Below, piece by piece: positions 22,728 through 34,205 of a stretch of 64,000 nt of DNA (position 1 is its first letter; every line of letters begins with the position of its first letter). The notes beneath the pieces are model-generated. The model had not been told where the DNA came from and did not search any database. It worked only from the letters and a program-made list of their open reading frames with translations. Location: the NCBI RefSeq assembly GCF_048128805.1, contig NC_136004.1, positions 19,094,185-19,158,184 of the forward strand, written 5' to 3'. This DNA is from Centroberyx gerrardi. Its lineage: Eukaryota; Chordata; Actinopteri; Beryciformes; Berycidae. Position numbers and translations under genes: made by a program.

Positions 22728-25700
22728 CTACGCCTCCAGCTCGAAGCCCATGCCGACCTTGTGCCCACCAGTGTTGAAGTTCTTCCCGTCGATCAGAGCT
22801 GAGAGAGTGAGCTTCACTCCTGCAGGGAAAAGCGTCAGAATAATGATTCAGTTGCCGTAGCTCACTGTGCCCACGCTCTCCTAGCTGTTGTTACGGAAAC
22901 ATGCGGCAAGAAGAGGACAAGGAATCGGTGATGAGCTTACCTGGCCTCAGGGTTTGTGTGTATCCAACTCCAACGAGGCAGGCGTTGTTGACTTTGGTCT
23001 GTGCGGAGAAACACAGGAACGTGGACAGGTTAAGATAATCATGTGTGCAGCATCAGTAAAAGTAAGTACACAGTCATTAATATAAGATGCAGCTACATAA
23101 CTGATACCATAAACCTGGTTCCCAAGCCTTTTCTCCATGACTTCTCCATGACTCGTTTTAAAATGTCCTTGTCCAAATTTTGAGACTGAATTAAAAAGTA
23201 ACCATCAACTACACTAACCTTAAGCATTAGATTATAACATTATTTTAACTCTGTAAACAAAAAACAGTCAGCAACCAACAATATTTTTCTCCAACAGGGA
23301 AGTCTAGACTGTTTCAGAGCCAGCCACTGATTTTAGCGACATTTGACAGTATTCAATAAAATCATCAACGTCACAAATAAAATTTCATGACTTTTCCAAA
23401 CCATTTCTCCCTTTCATCATTTTTATAACTTCTCTAGGCCTGGAAAATACTATTTTAAAAATCCATGACTTGTCCAGGTTTTCCAGGAGTGCACATATAT
23501 ATTGATACATCCGTCTGTTAGGCTTGTAGTTGTCTAGTCAAAGGTCAAGGTTTTCAATAAGTTACTTAAGTGAGAGTGGGATTTATGAGTGTTTTTTAAT
23601 GATGTTAGTTGTGTCTATGAGTTGAAACCAGTACTTACAGACAGGGAGGTATCCTTATCCAGCTGGTATTTGGCTCCAATTCCAAAGCGTGTGTTGTTGC
23701 TGCCGGCCGTCCAGGCCAGGTTGACCGCCGTCTCCAAGTTGCCGTCCACTTTTTGGTAAATGGAGCCACCGAACTCTGTGCCGTCGTTACTGAAATAAAG
23801 CACCAGAACACCAATACAGCGAGGTGAGAACTGAGAAAAAGTGCAGAAAAAACAAAATCGACCTTGGTGGCAGTCGAGTTTAGACTGAACTTTATGATTC
23901 CTCTTTATGATTCCTCTTCTCTCATTGTCCAAAAAATAGAAACAAAATCCACTGGACTTGAATTGAAGAGCTGAAGACGTTTCGCCACTCATCTGAGAGG
24001 CTTCATCACTGTTACTGAGTGGCGGGGAATTCCCAGGTATTTGACCTCTGTGGGTGATTCACACCATGATGTCACGTGAAAGTAACTGAGGTCACATGAT
24101 CCCCACCACTCAGTAGAACTGATGAAGCTTCAGTCCAGTGGATTTTGTTTTTATTTTTTGGACATCTTACTACCTGGATGACTGATATGAATCTACACAC
24201 AGACACACTTCTCTCATTGCTGCTCTTGTTCCATACATAGCTTCCCTTTCCTGCCTCTGTATATGTATGTGATGTAGTATATGATGTATATGTAGTATGT
24301 ATATGATGTAGTGTGGTATATAGTGATGTAGTATGGTATATGACATGTAAAGCCCTTTGAGGCATGCTAGTGGTAAAGGGCTATATAAATAAACTTGACT
24401 CTCTTGCCACAGCTGCAGTACTCACACGCTGGTGTGAAGCTGGAAGTCTCCGGCCTTGTATCCCAGGGCAAAGTTGTTCTGGGTCAGTTTAGATTTGGCA
24501 GTGTCAAAAGCCAGCTGGTAGCCGGCCAGCCAGCCCTCGTAGCCCAGCACAGCGGCCCCGTGGACCGTGGGACCGTCCATGTCGAAGTCCAGGTCGCAGC
24601 CCACGTTGACGAAGTCGCGCTTGTAGCCGGTCTTCAGCTTGGCACTCTTCTTGCTACAGAAGGAATGGCAAGGGAAGGAAGGAGGGAAGTGAAAATCAAT
24701 TAGATAGCAGAGGTAATGTCTTAGTCTTGCATTACTATTATATTGTCTTCTATATTGATTGATTAATCTATTCCCTTCATTGCCCAAGTCATTGAAACTT
24801 TAATATTAAACTTTAACATTGACAGGATATGAATATGAATATGAATAATATGAACAGGATGGATCTTACCCAGTGTTGGGCACAAACGACGTGTCCAGAG
24901 CCAGCTTCAAGCCTTGAGTCAGCTACAGACAGACAACAGACAGGGGAAACAGACCATGAGATAATAGTTGATATGAAAAAGTATGCATTGATGTATATTT
25001 TTAATGTCATATACATCTAAATAGAAAAGTATCCTATTTGGGGTTGATTTTATAAACTGTTATCTGTATAAAATTCTAATGTATTTTCCTCAAGTGCACA
25101 CAATGTGATTTAAAAAAAAATCAAATATCATATTTGTTTTTTTGACTCACCTGGTCCTCCATGGTGATTTCTGTGGTCAGAGTATTGTCTGTGTTCCATT
25201 TCTGGTTGAAGCTGAGGCCCAGCTCCTTCACTTTGTACTTGGTCTCCAGGTGGCCTCCTGACTTCCCCGTGTCTGTGTTGTTGGAGCCGGAGGTGGCAAA
25301 CTCCTGAGAGACGGAGGGGGGGATGGAGGGAGAGAGGGAAGAGAGAAGGAAAATAAGGGGGGGAGGGGAAGCAGAAAGGCACATGAGTGACAATAACAGA
25401 GCCATATTAAGAGAGCACAGCTGTGGAAATTGGAGGGAGAGAAGGAGCGAAAACTATTCAGCGAGAGAAAAGAAGAAATAGAGGAAGAACAAACAAGGAC
25501 CAGGGAGACAAGCATCGCTTCTGCACATTTCCTTTGCCACACAATCCCTCTCAGGTTTGTATGAGAAATACAACTTTAGGAGTACTAGTTGCTCTTCTGA
25601 ATGACAGGAATGATGGAGAGATGAGTGGGGAAGGAAAATAGGGAAAATATAGACGAAACTGTTTGTAACTGGGTGAGGGAGAGGCTGCTTCTGACTCTAT

Positions 25701-25849
25701 TAAGGCTGTAGCAGTAGAGGGAAGGGAGTCAGTTGGAGGAGCTACAGCTGCAAAGAAATGTTGGGAAGAAAGCCTGCATCACACACACACACACACACAC
25801 AACTGGTATCACTGGCTTACCCTGCAGTGCACCTGTATTTAATCACAGC

Positions 25850-25889
<40 letters not shown>

Positions 25890-26826
25890 TACCATCTGAG
25901 AGGAACGTCCAAAGAGGAAGCAGAAAAAAAGACAGAAAAGAGAGAAAGTTAGGGAGAACCACACCGCATTTTTCACATTTGCCAATTTATCCGCTCACTG
26001 GGAAAAATGAAAAGCAGTGCTAAAGAAAACAGAAGCTGTATCCTGTGAGTTTGGACACTGACGGAATACATTTATAAATGTTTTGAATGAGGTTTGAGCT
26101 TTGTGGCATGTGGGAGATCCTGTACTCAAGCACTCATTATGGTTTTACCATGGCAACGAGTTCGCAGCAACAGAGACACACTGCAAGTCTGGAGCTAACT
26201 AAACACTTAGTGAAATGAAGTGCTTTTCTCCTCCATGATACAGCACACTGCCTGAGGGAAAGGAGGATGAAACTGGTCGGACAGACACTGGTACTCTGCT
26301 GAGTGTGTGTTGGACCGAGTATATGTCAGGCAGAAAACACACATCGGCATGGACTGCTGCCAGGCGGTGAGTCAGCCATCTGATCTACACCGCAGAGTCC
26401 TGAGAGAGAGGTCTGGACATGAAACTTAAAGACATCAGGCTTGCAAAGAGGACAGAGCTGTTGTACTTACAACTCCACTCTGGGACTTGGTCTTCAGGTC
26501 CAGTTTCACAACTCCAAAGCCTGGAGAGAAAAGAAATGGAGGAAGGATGGAAAAGGAGCTTTCATGTTGCACAGTATGATTCCAAAACAGCTGCAGCAAC
26601 AATAAATATTCTGCATTTTAAACTGCACAGATCAAACAAAAAATATGACTCCTGCTTCAGCACTGCTTCATTCCAAAATCAATAACAGAGGAAATTAAAT
26701 AGCAAAGTCTAGCAACAGTTCTGCATATATGCATGCTTTAGGAGAATTTGCTGACGTACCATAGCCCTTGTTGAAGATATCTTTGGCAGATTTCCCCAGG
26801 TCTGAGTATGCAGGAGGGACGGCCAT
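22728..26826 (-). CDS. vdac3: Voltage-dependent anion channel 3 (mitochondrial porin)
   Basis: Beta-barrel pore of the mitochondrial outer membrane that passes metabolites and ions. Coding exons on the minus strand: 26760-26826, 26471-26520, 25151-25303, 24870-24922, 24426-24653, 23639-23789, 22941-22998, 22728-22819. They join in frame to 283 aa, the usual VDAC length. The N-terminal helix is [20 protein letters not shown]. Family blocks follow in order: [101 protein letters not shown] and the C-terminal [17 protein letters not shown]1, 2 and 3 are close relatives; the choice of VDAC3 rests on position beside ikbkb and polb and on matches such as LKTKSxSGVEF. An acceptor at 26832-26833 leaves only five 5'UTR bases in the start exon, so the 5'UTR is spliced. 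Confidence 0.93.
23937..24163. mobile_element. Inverted-repeat element in a vdac3 intron
   Basis: The left end GTCCAAAAAATAGAAACAAA plus ATCCACTGGACT is mirrored by the right end, whose reverse complement starts GTCCAAAAAATAAAAACAAA and continues ATCCACTGGACT: about 32 bp with one mismatch. The interior carries GAAGACGTTTCGCCACTCATC, a word common in fish repeat DNA. Length 227 bp, no ORF. Family not assigned. Confidence 0.75.
24240..24405 (+). repeat. LINE/SINE-type 3' tail
   Basis: GTAGTATG/TATATGATGT words lead into GTAAAGCCCTTTGAG and GGGCTATATAAATAAACTTG. The same tail occurs at about 28035-28215, there joined to a tRNA-like SINE head. Confidence 0.6.
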
Positions 26827-27864
26827 TGTGCCTGTGGAAACAGACATGCAGGTAAAGCTTTCGAAATGTCTTCACAGTGAATAAACACACACACATACAC
26901 AAGCACACACACGCGGATTTCACTGCATCACCCTGACTTATGCAGCTAAGCGGCATTTAGCAAAATGCTACAACAGATGCTAGAAACAAATATCAGCTGA
27001 ATGTTGCTTGAGAACACAAGAAGCGCTGCACCTAAGAGAAAGCTGAGGATTGCAATGGAGATGGCACTCCTGAAGACACACACACACACACACACACACA
27101 TCAGGTCATCAAAGCAGCATCTAAAGTATATGCTCACGCACAAAGCATTGCTCCTAGTCTTTCCAACAAATATTTGCAGACCAACAGAAGGCCTTAGCCA
27201 GTGCAGATGGAGCAAAATCACCTCAGCTGGAAGACACTAGCCATCTGGACGGGGCCTTACCCTGATATACGGCTTCTCTCCTCCCCCTGCATTTCCACTT
27301 TAACCCTATTGATTTCCTGGCTGCAGTCCATTAGCAAGCAGCAGAAATTGTTAAACTAATGGGACTGATTCTCTAGAAGGAACGGACTAGAAATGTTCCA
27401 GACCATGGTGAGTTAAATATTCTAAAAGACCACACAGCCATCCAATAAATGAATGCTGCTGCATGCCTGGATCTATTTACTGTTAATAGCATCCCTAATA
27501 TGCTACCAGCGTTGTGAAGAGAAAGAGAAAATGTAAAATATGTGAAGAAATACGTAAGCCATGGCAGTAGCTCTGCTATGCCACTACATGCTACAATGCT
27601 AACATAAGCAGAAGTAGGTTTGGTTAGTCAGCAACTACTGCACACACCACTGCACCGCACCGGGCTTTATACTGTCATCAGGGTCCCCTGGGTCACCGCA
27701 TGAAGCTCTGTTAGTGAGGGAGCACACACACACTCTTGTGTGAGTGCAGATGTGTGTGTGTGTATGTGTGCACGTGCATGTGCACATGAGTTTGTGAAGG
27801 TGACTTTGCAGGAGCATTCAGAATATCTAACATCCACTGATAACCTGAAAACACGATTCCTGAC

Positions 27865-28215
27865 CCTTGCTCAGTGGTTCGTGCTGTTGCCTCACAGCAA
27901 GAAGGTCGTGGGTTTGAATCTCAACAACTGTGTGGAGTCTGCATGTTTTCCCCGTGTTCGCGTGGGTTTCCTCCGGGTGCTGTGGTTTCCTCCCACAGTC
28001 CAAAATTGAAGACTCTAAATTGCCCATAGGCATGAGTGTGTTTGTGTGTAGTATGGTATATGATGTAGTAAACAATGTATATGAAGTATGTATATGACCT
28101 AGTATAGGATGTATATGATGTGTATATATATATGTAGTATGGTGTATGACATGTATATGATGGTATGTAAAGCCCTTTGAGACTTGACTGTGATAAAGGG
28201 CTGTATAAATAAACT
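27865..28215 (+). mobile_element. tRNA-derived SINE with LINE-like tail
   Basis: Box A-like GCTCAGTGGTTCGTGCTGTT and box B-like GGTTTGAATCTC mark the tRNA head. The body has the widespread fish words GTGGAGTCTGCATGTTTTCC and GGGTTTCCTCCGGGTGCTGT, and the tail ends GTAAAGCCCTTTGAG..GGGCTGTATAAATAAACTAG. The tail matches 24240-24405. It lies in the probable first intron of vdac3. Confidence 0.75.
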
Positions 28216-29099
28216 AGATTAGATTAGCCCTTACTATTAGCTCCCCTTCCTTTGCCTCTGTCTCCCCTCCTTGATGATAACCACAGATACGTTCACACTT
28301 CTCTCACCTGTCACATCCTTTCTGCTAAAGATGGAGACAAGACTCTGCCAAGGACAACGGAGCCAAAGCTCAATCCCGGGACCCTGATGACACGTCATGT
28401 CTTCACCCACCCACCCCCGCCCCACTCACCATGTCCCTTGGGTGCGTGGTGCTCACATGTCACACAGTGGTCTTTGTTCTCTGCCTGCTTGCCTTTTCCT
28501 GTCCTGTCCTCCTGCTGCACCACGCTCTGCACTCCTTTCTCTGCCATGACTCTTCAGATGAGGGAAGTGCAAGGAGGGACAATAGAAACTTTGGCAAGCA
28601 GTCTTACACTGTTTTCATCACAACAGTGTACAATATGCGGGCTTGTCTGCTTCTGAATAAGTAGTCTTTGCCTTGTGTGAATATGTGCAGTGTGGAGTAC
28701 TGCAACTGTTGTGAATATTAGCTTGTCTTCAGAGCGTCTAGTCAGCTGGTCTGCTATCTACACAGTAACCTGGCCAACTATTGCATCACATTATCTGTGC
28801 AATGGCCAGCAGTTGCTGAACGTATGTACTTTGCGCACAACATGTGAACATGATAAGGCCTGTACACGGCCCCTGTGTGGCACTGGCTGGTGGTGTTTTA
28901 ACCAAAGAACACTGATTAGCTGCATTTACAACAAACAATGTATGGGCCAGAAAATGATGATCTGGTAAAACAGACCTGTCCTACAAGGGAACAGAAAACA
29001 CAACAGCACCACATGGACTGGCCTCATTCTACACACACACACTGCTCATAGCCTGAGCTTAGCAAAGCCTTTATACAAGCCATCATATAGGCAAGCATC

Positions 29100-29290
29100 A
29101 GTCCACAGGCCTTGCATGATCTTTATTCTCTTTTTATGCATTTTAATTCTTTATTTGTTCTCTCTTATTACACGTATTCATCTTATCCTGTATTTCTTAT
29201 CTTGTCTTTATATACCTTGTGTAAAGCACTTTGAATTGCCTTTGTGTATGAAATGTGCTATATAAATAAACTTGCCTTGCCTTGCCTTAA
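29100..29290 (+). repeat. LINE 3' tail with CTTGC repeats
   Basis: T-rich 3'UTR-like sequence leads into GTAAAGCACTTTGAATTGCC, GTGCTATATAAATAAA and then (CTTGC)n. It is a 5'-truncated copy without ORF, in the probable first intron of vdac3. Confidence 0.65.
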
Positions 29291-30394
29291 AAACACTTTA
29301 AAAAGCCTATAATGTCACATGATGTCATTTGTCTTTCATTCTCTCCCCTAATAGGCTAGTGGAGCGCAGCACCAGTTATACCTGTAGTCTCCCTCCAGAG
29401 TTGCCTTTTTAAAATGTCTTATCCATGTTCAGAGTGGGTGTAGTGGTTGCGATCCCCATCTTCCTCACACACAAACACCTTACCATGAGTCAAGCAGTCG
29501 TGTTCTCTCTGTTGTTCAGTTTTGAGACACTAATCGACTGTCTGCCAGCTGATCTGAGCGGGCATTTTGCTGACGTTGTGCAATTCCTGGACTGTCTTTG
29601 TCAGTTCACTCCACCTCACTCCCCTCCACCCCCCAACAGACAAATCCCCACACACCCTGTCTCCTTCTCACCTCCTTCCCCGGTCCATTTTTGACCTCTT
29701 CCATCCTGACTTCTTCCCTCAGTCTCCAAACCCGGTTCTATATTTAGCCCAGGTGAACCTGACACTAAAACACATGTGACTCGTGTTTCAAAATGGGTGC
29801 TCTTCCCCGTTCCACTTACTAAAACCCCTATAAAAACAGATTTATTTATTGTACCTCCAGACTGTAGTTATATGGAAAGACACACACACACACACTTACT
29901 GAAACCTCCAGCCCAATCACACACACTCCTCTGCCCCTCACCCCGACACTCTCTTGGGCAGCAACCAGATGACAACATTCACCGAGCTCCAGGGTCAAAA
30001 TGACACCCATAAATCAACCAAATACGTGACAGGAAAACAGCTACCACACAAACAACAAGATGGCGGTTGCGGTTGTCTATAGCAACACAACCTGAAGAAT
30101 CAAACAAAGAGAAATTATTTACCAGACAGTGTCCTTAAAACAGCACAGTCTCAGCTTTGGTAGTTTTTCCGATTGATATGCATGTTAGTCTACGAAGAGC
30201 TAACTACTGTTTTATGTACTGTACTTACAGTCTATTAGCCTAAACCCATAATTGTCACCTGTGTAAATGAGCAGTTCAGTCCCATGGCACATGAAGAGGT
30301 CCTATAATATTTTGTGAACAGCTTTCAGCTCATATTGTTCATGTAGTCCAGACCTAACCTTCAAAATCAGGCATAGCTGTTAATACACTATATA

Positions 30395-30636
30395 TACAGT
30401 ACACAACAAATTTCCCAGTGTTAGTAAGTGTTGATTTTTCAGTGACGATTATGTTGAGTTGAGCAGTGTTGATAGGAGAGCTTGTCCTCTTATAGAGCTG
30501 ATATGGCTTTAGGGCAGCTGTTCAGAACTATGTAAAAGTGTTAAATTAACTATGATAGGTGTGGGCTTGATAAACGCTGGCATAGTGTGGATTTACACTC
30601 TGAGTTAAATAAACACTGACAATTTTTGCAGTGCAC
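30395..30636 (-). mobile_element. Short inverted-repeat element (MITE), copy B
   Basis: Reverse-oriented relative of 2964-3185. Its reverse complement shares CAGTGTTTATTTAACTC, CACTATGCCAG, TTAATTTAACACTTTTA, GCCATATCAG and CACTGAAAAATCAACACTTA in the same order. The copies are clearly diverged but alignable by eye end to end. Confidence 0.65.
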
Positions 30637-31993
30637 TAGGCCTATATAAAGCATTCCTGATAGACCCATCATTAATGAATGGATAATGCAGCCATAAGTT
30701 TTTTTTTTAAGCTATAAAATTAGGTGAACAGGCAGTTAAACCACGTTGGCCAACCCTCCTGATAAAGTGAAACCAAGGCCAGTGTGTGGCATATAGCAGG
30801 AGGAATGTTTGAGTGTGAGATAAGGTCAAGAGCAGTCAGGTTACACCAAGACAATTTATAGCCTGAATGTACAGTGCATTGGCTGGGAATGCATTCTCTC
30901 CATAGTATGACCTGCTCAGCACGAGGTTCACGGGCAATTTTCCAATGGACTTCAAGGTTTATGATGAGAAAAGTCACTATCGTGGCAACACCTGTTCACC
31001 AGTGGACTTGGGCCTATTAATACATATCAGTGCCTGCTGTATTCACATTGCCGCCTCATATTAATAAGAGACTTCAACTCTAAAACAGTGCGACCACTAC
31101 CGCCATACGATTCAGCGCTGGCCTGATTTCAGAACTTTGGATAGCGACTTTTTTTTTAATTCCCTTAAAAATGTCCATGCCAAAGGGCTTCAGTCAAAAG
31201 AAATAACCTTTCACTTAAATCTCTTTTCCCAAACCGACCTTGCCATTTGCCAATTAATGCGCATGGTGTCGATAATACGTTGGGTCGAACAACTATGAGC
31301 AGATTATTTAATTACCCCCTATACGCTATTAAATCGGAGGCAGCGTGCGTAAAGGTGACGGTGTCAAAAAATGACGGACGTTAAATTTAGCTGTTCATGG
31401 ATCTTGTGCTTCTACACACCCAACCAGGTAACCATTTTAACAAGATTTATGACTTCAGGTCGCCCTCTGATGATGTTTTTATGAGTGTTTTTATTTGCCA
31501 GATGCGTCCACTGGTTTCCATTGTTCTTACGTCAGTAAGGCCTCTTTTGTCTCCTATGTGTCCAACACTAAAACTACCAATATAACTTTTTATACAGGAA
31601 CTCTCTTTTTTAACATCATACAATCTGAGGATTGTACAGCAATGGCAATTATACTTCTTTATGTGATTTACAGAGGATATCGAGCTTCCTGTCCCGTGTA
31701 GACAACAATCGCCAAATTTGGCCAAAAGACCCCCCTTAGCCTGGATTAATGTTAATTCAGTTATTAGTTGTGAATGTCACTGAACTAAAGGGCCATACGG
31801 GCCTGGACTGGCATTGTAGCCCTGACAGACTCGCCTACTGCAGACTTTCACTCCCACCCTTTATGTGTGACTCCCATCTCATTAACAGTCAAACAACCCC
31901 GTGTCAACTACAGTGTCTTTGCCATGCAGTTAGACCCCCATAAGAAAATAAGTTTTGGAGAACAAGATTTAGTAAAAGTCACGTATTGCCTAC

Positions 31994-32130
31994 CTTTATT
32001 TGTGGGGCGATGCGCGGAGTTTCACAACGTTGTTTCGCGCAATGGGGCACCGTGAAGGAGAAAGCAGAGACTGACAGACTGGGCAGGCGCAGCTCTGTGC
32101 GCCGAGGGCGGGGCCGTTGTGTAATTGACA
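31994..32130 (-). promoter_or_regulatory. Probable vdac3 promoter and non-coding exon 1
   Basis: A CpG-rich patch holds a GC box (GGGCGGGGC at 32106-32114). On the minus strand the sequence runs through CpG-rich DNA to AAATAAAG|GTAGGC, a good donor with exon end at 31994. The vdac3 start exon has a spliced 5'UTR, so an upstream non-coding exon is required; this would make intron 1 about 5.2 kb. No transcript evidence is available. Confidence 0.5.
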
Positions 32131-34199
32131 TTGAGAAGAATGCTGTCCAAATATTTTGTGTGTTGGTCAGTAAATCCAAAAATCTTGTCAATGTCAACAT
32201 CCTAACGGAAAACGCGAAATAATAGGCATGTTCCTATAGAGACTTGAACTGTGTCCTTGGTAGGCCTATAGTTTTAGTGCTTTATGGTATTTTTTCTGTT
32301 CTATATCCTTCAAAAAAAAAAACATTATGGCATTAGGTACTATGCGTCACAGTCTTTTTTTTCGTGAGGGCTAGTTAGTCAACTAAAAATGTCAAAAACA
32401 AAGAATGACCAAAGGGAAATACCTAGCGTTAGAAAACTGAAACTCCTATTGTTCATGTTTGTTTAAACTGATAGGCTGCAGTAAGCGAAGCTATAAAAGT
32501 TGTTTGAATTTAATTGTTTGATGACTGCGACAACTGAAAAAAATGTGACGTTGCATTTAAGCGTCACATTTTTATGATATTTGGGACTAGAGGCAGGTTG
32601 TGTAGCACATTGCTGTGGAAATGCATTTATTTTGGTGTAATAAGACTATTTCACCGCTCGAGGGCAATGGCCTGCAGCTGGCAGTATAAAGCGACAGGAT
32701 TAGATAGAAATAGGCCTACTAGAATGGAGAAGGAGTTCAGACATAAGGAAACAGGTAGCCTTGCTTATCAGGACTAACAACCAAGTAAATTATTGAGTGT
32801 GGATTGTGTATTACCTATTGATCAGTCGCTGTTTTGACTGAGCCTGATCCTTCAAATTAGTTAGCTGTAGCTATCTAAACAAAGGCCCTATAGGCAAAAT
32901 TTTCTTTTGAGACGAATCCTACCCACCATCAAGCAATAAAGACTGAGTAAAAATGTAGTGTTTAAAGCACTGTAGTTGTGTTACTTTTTACAAGATACAG
33001 CACATGAATATCAAAATAAAATGTTATAAATACAAAAGTGAATGTGGCTCTCTCCTCTTGTGTGGACATGATCTTAAAATTAGGGCTTTCACGGGGGCCT
33101 CAGCCAATAAGATCTATCTCTTGCTTATCACAGCATTTCTGTAGCCTGTTTGTTGTTGTTGTTTTTGGCATTCCCCTTTCTATTTAGTTCTTCTGAATGA
33201 TTTTTGACATTTCAGTTTAGTTCTGAGTATGAATTCTCCTGAAACGAGGAGGGCAAGACTTGAGATGATGTCAGACAAATCTAGTCAGTTTATGGGTGAC
33301 TGCTCGGCTGTGTGGACAGGGTGGCCGTATAGGGCTAGGGTGTTTTTACACAGATATGGACTTAGGCTATGTAATTGCACTTTGATGAAATAAATCTCAT
33401 TTAGTGTAAAACCTAAACCCAGTTACTATACTAGGAGTCTAAAACAGTCTACAATTCTATCACAAAGCCTAGTGTTTGAGTCTTGTTTCCCCTCCCGCTT
33501 TGGTAGAAAGTTCTTTATGTTCAACAAAGGTCAGGAATTGTCAAGGGCTGCATTTCTGCTCACAAAAGACAAGAGCTATAAACGCATGTCGAGTCGAAGG
33601 CAATTTTATATCTAGAAAAATTCAACATTGGTACCATCAGTCAAATGCCTATTGAATTGGATGAGAATTTCCTTTCTATCAACTCTAATTCTATGTGTGG
33701 CTACACCGTTGTCATGGTGAAGAATATGACAAATGTTGTTGATACTTCGGCGTCATCAATCTGCGTGGACAAAGTCCTCAATTGATCATACACACGATAT
33801 TTTCAAAGGTAAATTAGTTAGTAAATGTAAATATAGCATAAAATTGCATTCGCAAACTCATTGCAATTTTGTATTTTCACGAGGTGGAAATGTTTTGTCG
33901 GTGATAACGTTGGCGCATGAGCGCAACAACAGAGCGGGATCTCGTCGAGATTATCTAAATATAACGCTAGTTAACAAGAGCCATTTGCGCTAGTTAACTA
34001 ACGTTAGTAAACAAAGGAGAATACGGTCGGTGCTAGCCATATACTCTCAGGAAATTGCAAATTATTTGCTATCTTGGTAGAAATATTAAGTAACAAATAT
34101 TCAGTTCAGTCATTGTGTGGAAATTCCGTCTATTAATCTGTTTGTTTATATTGTTAGCTGGTATCGTAACTGTCAATTTCTCATGGTTAATTTAAGCAG
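32131..34199. other. vdac3-enkd1 divergent intergenic region
   Basis: No coding exon recognised. The start exon of enkd1 begins after an acceptor at 34198-34199, so a non-coding exon lies upstream. A candidate donor is TTCAAAG|GTAAAT at 33808, but its flank is not CpG-rich and the call is weak. Near 33995-34010 there is an ACTAACGTTAGT palindrome. Confidence 0.4.
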
Positions 34200-34205
34200 C
34201 TTCTG

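Noticed and set aside
24395-24703. 102-codon plus-strand ORF over the vdac3 exon
   Set aside because: Antisense shadow of the vdac3 exon 24426-24653.
25121-25542. Several overlapping ORFs around the vdac3 exon at 25151-25303
   Set aside because: Only the frame with [26 protein letters not shown] matches a porin. The others are shadows or intron read-through.
28252-28968. 134- and 92-codon ORFs in the vdac3 upstream region
   Set aside because: Considered as a possible dkk4 or other gene because DKK4 lies near POLB/VDAC3 in human, but there is no cysteine-rich Dickkopf pattern and no family match. They look like chance ORFs.
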